Source: Bdellovibrio sp. ZAP7
Lineage (GTDB): Bacteria > Bdellovibrionota_B > Oligoflexia > Oligoflexales > RGVZ01
Direction of reading: 5' to 3'
DNA length: 64,000 nucleotides
Assembly: GCA_945900755.1 (NCBI GenBank)
Contig: CAMDKS010000005.1
Location: forward strand, 38,522 to 102,521
Positions 60,418 to 64,000 of this stretch are shown here, one piece after another; position 1 is the first letter of the stretch; each line of letters starts with the position of its first letter. The notes under the pieces were generated by a model. It saw only the letters and a list, made by a program, of their open reading frames with translations. It ran no database searches and was not told the DNA's origin. The translations under genes and the position numbers were made by a program.

Positions 60418-60843
60418 CTATTTCACAACCTCAAGTCCCATCGAACGAGCAGAACCAGCGATGATCTTGGCCGCTTGGTCAAGATCATACGCATTGAGGT
60501 CATCCATTTTCATTTTGGCGACTTCTTTAAGTTGCGCCATCGTCACTGTACCGCAAGTCTCTTTGCCTGGGGTCTTAGACCCAGACTCTAGCTTACAAAC
60601 TCTTTTAAGGAGGCTTGTTGCCGGAGGACTTTTAGTAATAAATGTAAACGATTTATCACCATAAACAGTGATAATTGTTGGGAGAATATCTCCCGCAGCC
60701 TTCTGGGTTTTGGCGTTAAATTCTTTGCAGAACGCCATGATATTCACGCCTCGTTGACCAAGCGCGGGACCGATCGGTGGCGATGGGTTCGCTTTGCCGG
60801 CGGGGATTTGTAACTTAATAAAACCAACTACTTTTTTTGCCAT
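60418..60843 (-). CDS. rplK: 50S ribosomal protein L11
   Basis: [42 protein letters not shown]. Confidence 0.97.
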   Translation of the reverse strand: MAKKVVGFIKLQIPAGKANPSPPIGPALGQRGVNIMAFCKEFNAKTQKAAGDILPTIITVYGDKSFTFITKSPPATSLLKRVCKLESGSKTPGKETCGTVTMAQLKEVAKMKMDDLNAYDLDQAAKIIAGSARSMGLEVVK

Positions 60844-60950
60844 GATCGATTCCTTTGCTCTTCCATCTATTGCTCAACGTTTTTGCACTTAAGCCACTAC
60901 TTATACACCTAGATGCCGATAAGTCTGGCGATAAAAAAACGAGAATGCCG

Positions 60951-60979
60951 TCTATATGTAAAATCCACAAACATGTCAA
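60951..60979 (-). promoter_or_regulatory. Sigma70-type promoter candidate for rplK operon
   Basis: Minus strand TTGACA (60974-60979), 17-nt spacer, TATAGA (60951-60956). Confidence 0.75.
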
Positions 60980-61033
60980 GCAAGTATTCTTGATCTCCTG
61001 CATTTTAATGCTGGGACCTATCGCGCGAGCTCG

Positions 61034-61654
61034 TTAGCCTATTTTTTCAACCTGTGCGAAATCAAGCTCAACTGGTGTTTCTCGGCCAAATATACTGACC
61101 AGAATTCTCAGCTTCATCTTGTCGAGGCGAACCTCATCCACGACGCCATCAAAATTAGTGAATGGACCGTCTTTAACCTTAACATTCTCGCCTTTGCGGA
61201 AGTTTATTTCGCTACGTACAACCTGCTTCTGAGACTCTACCGCTTCTGGCGAAGTCAATCGAAGCACTTCAGCGTCCGTAATTGGACGGGGTTGGCGTTT
61301 TTTGTCGCCTGATGAAAACTTTGAATCTGAACCAACAAAGCCTGTAATCTTGGGCGTGTTACGCACCAAGGACTCGGTTTCGTCTGAGAAATCCATCTCT
61401 ACTAAGATGTAGCCCGGGAAGGATGTTTTGTCGACGCGCTTCTTTTTTCCACTTCGGAGAAGAGTCTCTGTCGATGTGCGCGGGACAAAAATCTGTCCGA
61501 ATCGGCCATCCAAACCCTGACTTTTAATACGCTCTAATAGGCCCTGACGAGCCTTTTCTTCAGACCCAGTATGGGTATGAACAACGTACCATTTTTTAGT
61601 TGATCCTGATACTTCCACGATTGAACTCCGCGAGTTAGTGTCTATGTTATGCAA
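61034..61654 (-). CDS. nusG: Transcription termination/antitermination factor NusG
   Basis: KKWYVVHTHTGSEEKARQGLLERI; FPGYILVEMDF; GENVKVKDGPFTNFDGVVDEV. Confidence 0.96.
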   Translation of the reverse strand: MHNIDTNSRSSIVEVSGSTKKWYVVHTHTGSEEKARQGLLERIKSQGLDGRFGQIFVPRTSTETLLRSGKKKRVDKTSFPGYILVEMDFSDETESLVRNTPKITGFVGSDSKFSSGDKKRQPRPITDAEVLRLTSPEAVESQKQVVRSEINFRKGENVKVKDGPFTNFDGVVDEVRLDKMKLRILVSIFGRETPVELDFAQVEKIG

Positions 61655-62027
61655 GAATTGCCTTCAATATCTTGGCCCAAGCCATATCAAATACCGTTAA
61701 TATTGCGGACATGATCCCGACTACGACGCAGACGATAATCGTCAACTTCTTTGTATTTTCCCAATCTGGCCAGTGAACTTTGCGAAGCTCGCCAACCGAT
61801 GCAAGAAGATAGTCATGCCGCTCAGTATTACGCGCCAGCACGAGAGTAGCAGCGACACCGCACACCATGGCGACCGCAATACTCCCAATCCGGAACCCTA
61901 CTTCGAAACGCTCAATCCATCCGGCTTTTAGACCGATCACCACAAAGAGCTTCCAAAATACAAATGCTGTCAGAAGAGTCCATACTGAAAGAGCTATCTG
62001 AAGCCATGTCGAATCATCTTTTTGCAT
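61647..62027 (-). CDS. secE: Preprotein translocase subunit SecE
   Basis: ELRKVHWPDWENTKKLTIIVCVVVGIMSAILTVFDMAWAKIL; position upstream of nusG. Confidence 0.92.
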   Translation of the reverse strand: MQKDDSTWLQIALSVWTLLTAFVFWKLFVVIGLKAGWIERFEVGFRIGSIAVAMVCGVAATLVLARNTERHDYLLASVGELRKVHWPDWENTKKLTIIVCVVVGIMSAILTVFDMAWAKILKAILA

Positions 62028-62067
62028 ATTTCACCCAAATGAGGACTCAAAAATCCTCTTAGAAAAG

Positions 62068-62143
62068 TGGCAGGCGAGGAGGGACTCGAACCCACAACAA
62101 ACGGATTTGGAATCCGTCGCTCTACCATTGGAGCTACTCGCCT
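62068..62143 (-). tRNA. tRNA-Trp (CCA), CCA encoded
   Basis: AGGCGAGTAGCTCCAATGGTAGAGCGACGGATTCCAAATCCGTTTGTTGTGGGTTCGAGTCCCTCCTCGCCTGCCA. Confidence 0.97.
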
Positions 62144-62174
62144 AAACTGTGTTTAATACGAAACACGAAAAACA

Positions 62175-62194
62175 AAACCAAACCAAACCAAACC
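62175..62194. repeat. Short tandem repeat (AAACC)x4
   Basis: aaaccaaaccaaaccaaacc. Confidence 0.9.
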
Positions 62195-62211
62195 AAAATC
62201 CGTCGTTAAAC

Positions 62212-62243
62212 TAAAAAACAGTGGCCTCTTTCGAGGCCACTTT
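62212..62243 (-). terminator. Intrinsic terminator after tuf
   Basis: Minus strand agtggcctc-gaaa-gaggccact followed by gtttttt. Confidence 0.88.
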
Positions 62244-62261
62244 CATAAACTAAACTTCGAA

Positions 62262-63455
62262 TCAATCAAAAATTTCAACCACGACACCAGAACCGACGGT
62301 ACGGCCACCTTCGCGAATAGCGAAGCGAAGAGCCTTGTCCATAGCAATTGGAGTAATCAGCTCAACGTCCATTCCAACATTGTCTCCTGGCATAACCATT
62401 TCAACATTCGGTGGTAGTACGATCGAACCAGTTACATCCGTGGTACGGAAGTAAAACTGAGGGCGGTATCCTTTGAAGAACGGAGTATGACGTCCGCCTT
62501 CTTCTTTAGTAAGGATGTAAACTTCTGCTTTGAATTTTTTGTGCGGCTTAATCGCACCTGGCTTAGAAAGAACCTGTCCACGCTGAACATCTTCACGCTT
62601 CGTTCCACGAAGAAGTACACCGCAGTTATCTCCAGCACGACCTTCATCAAGAAGTTTACGGAACATCTCAACACCAGTACAAATGGTTTTTTGTGTGTCA
62701 CGAAGACCTACAATTTCCATCTCTTCGCCAGTTTTGATGATACCGCGTTCAACACGACCAGTAACAACAGTTCCGCGGCCAGAGATCGAGAACACGTCTT
62801 CGATTGGCATTAGGAATGGCATGTTAATCGGACGCTCTGGAAGCGGAATGAACGTGTCACAAGCTTCGATAAGCTCGACAATTTTCTTGCCGTATTGGCT
62901 TTCTGGATCTTGAGATTCAAGAGCCTTAAGCGCAGAGCCTCTAATAACAGGAGTTTCGTCACCAGGGAATTTGTATTGGCTTAGAAGTTCGCGAACTTCC
63001 ATTTCTACAAGCTCTAGTAACTCTTCATCATCAACTGCGTCGCACTTGTTCATGAAAACAACGATCTTTGGAACGCCTACTTGGCGAGAAAGAAGGATGT
63101 GCTCACGAGTCTGTGGCATTGGTCCGTCTGTTGCAGAAACAACAAGAATTGCGCCGTCCATTTGAGCTGCGCCAGTAATCATGTTTTTAACGTAGTCGGC
63201 GTGACCAGGACAGTCAACGTGTGCGTAGTGGCGAACTGCCGATTCGTACTCAACGTGAGTCGTGGAGATTGTAATTCCACGTAATTTTTCTTCCGGAGAT
63301 TTATCAATTTGAGCTAGTGTCAAACCAGCTCCGCCATATTTCTTAGCCATGATAAATGTAATCGCAGCGGTAAGAGTCGTCTTACCATGATCGACGTGAC
63401 CGATCGTTCCGATGTTAACATGTGGTTTCTTACGTTCAAATTTCTCTTTAGCCAT
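62262..63455 (-). CDS. tuf: Elongation factor Tu
   Basis: [22 protein letters not shown]; complete 397 aa. Confidence 0.98.
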   Translation of the reverse strand: MAKEKFERKKPHVNIGTIGHVDHGKTTLTAAITFIMAKKYGGAGLTLAQIDKSPEEKLRGITISTTHVEYESAVRHYAHVDCPGHADYVKNMITGAAQMDGAILVVSATDGPMPQTREHILLSRQVGVPKIVVFMNKCDAVDDEELLELVEMEVRELLSQYKFPGDETPVIRGSALKALESQDPESQYGKKIVELIEACDTFIPLPERPINMPFLMPIEDVFSISGRGTVVTGRVERGIIKTGEEMEIVGLRDTQKTICTGVEMFRKLLDEGRAGDNCGVLLRGTKREDVQRGQVLSKPGAIKPHKKFKAEVYILTKEEGGRHTPFFKGYRPQFYFRTTDVTGSIVLPPNVEMVMPGDNVGMDVELITPIAMDKALRFAIREGGRTVGSGVVVEIFD

Positions 63456-63675
63456 TTGTCATGCTCCCGCTGCTGCTAGCTATAATATGAATCCAAAAAT
63501 CGTTGATCACTTCTATTTTCGTACCGTTCACTTAACCGTTCATCACCCCAAAGTTTTAACACTCTATTGTGAATAAGACGCAAATACATATCACTGTTAC
63601 AACCATCTGTCGACCCCCAGTTTCCAATTATTGTCGCAGTAACAGCTTATTCCGCTGCCATGAGACTGGTAACGC

Positions 63676-63751
63676 TGGAGCCTTGAACGGGACTCGAACC
63701 CGTGACCTCGTCCTTACCAAGGACGTGCTCTACCAACTGAGCTACCAAGGC
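63676..63751 (-). tRNA. tRNA-Thr (GGT), CCA encoded
   Basis: GCCTTGGTAGCTCAGTTGGTAGAGCACGTCCTTGGTAAGGACGAGGTCACGGGTTCGAGTCCCGTTCAAGGCTCCA. Confidence 0.97.
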
Positions 63752-63756
63752 AGCGA

Positions 63757-63832
63757 TGGAGCGGAAGACGAGGGTCGAACTCGCGACATTTAGCTTGGAA
63801 GGCTAATGCTCTACCAACTGAGCTACTTCCGC
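63757..63832 (-). tRNA. tRNA-Gly (TCC), CCA encoded
   Basis: GCGGAAGTAGCTCAGTTGGTAGAGCATTAGCCTTCCAAGCTAAATGTCGCGAGTTCGACCCTCGTCTTCCGCTCCA. Confidence 0.97.
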
Positions 63833-63975
63833 ACACTTGGGTCTTATTTCTAAGATCCCCCAAAAAACTCTGCTGAAGCGAACAATGAGCTGTGAATAGG
63901 ACTGGGTGCTTGTTTATCGGGCATTGCCCATAATCAATCAATCCAGGTTTATCGCAGATAAGCCCATTATGTGAC

Positions 63976-64000
63976 TGGTGGATGAGGAAGGATTCGAACC
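63976..64000 (-). tRNA. Partial tRNA (3' end only), probably tRNA-Tyr
   Basis: GGTTCGAATCCTTCCTCATCCACCA T-arm/acceptor; position matches the tyr-gly-thr-tuf order known from E. coli. Confidence 0.7.

Noticed and set aside
62175-62194. (AAACC)x4 tandem repeat as a functional element
   Set aside because: Only four pentamers in a non-coding spacer between tRNA-Trp and tuf terminator; likely a simple repeat

Overview
This 64 kb window is bacterial and densely coding. It looks like a Bdellovibrionota/deltaproteobacterial-type chromosome, but that taxon guess is inference only. The right end (about 46.7-64 kb, minus strand) is a classic informational cluster: partial tRNA-Tyr, tRNA-Gly, tRNA-Thr, tuf, tRNA-Trp, secE, nusG, rplK, rplA, rplJ, rplL, rpoB, rpoC, rpsL, rpsG, fusA. 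To its left are rpmE (zinc-free type), topA, two sugar-modification genes, murJ, icmF, ogt, aroB, two S9 peptidase lipoproteins, a thiBPQ transporter coupled to a YegD-like Hsp70, infC, phoH, a prkA/tandem-receiver pair, pyrD and several two-component proteins. No CRISPR array, rRNA or intact mobile element was found. The accessory material worth a second look is: an XRE plus ImmA/IrrE-like protein whose HExxH site reads KELFK; a 124-nt palindromic repeat with a half copy about 15 kb away; a sulfite/nitrite-reductase-like Fe-S protein fused to a very long acidic tail; a Fic protein fused to a MerR-type HTH with an apparently leaderless promoter; a YhaN/SMC-like coiled-coil protein without a recognisable Walker A; a degraded DDE integrase next to tRNA-Asn with 15-bp inverted repeats; and several small dispersed hairpin repeats. 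All family calls come from reading motifs; no database or folding calculation was run.
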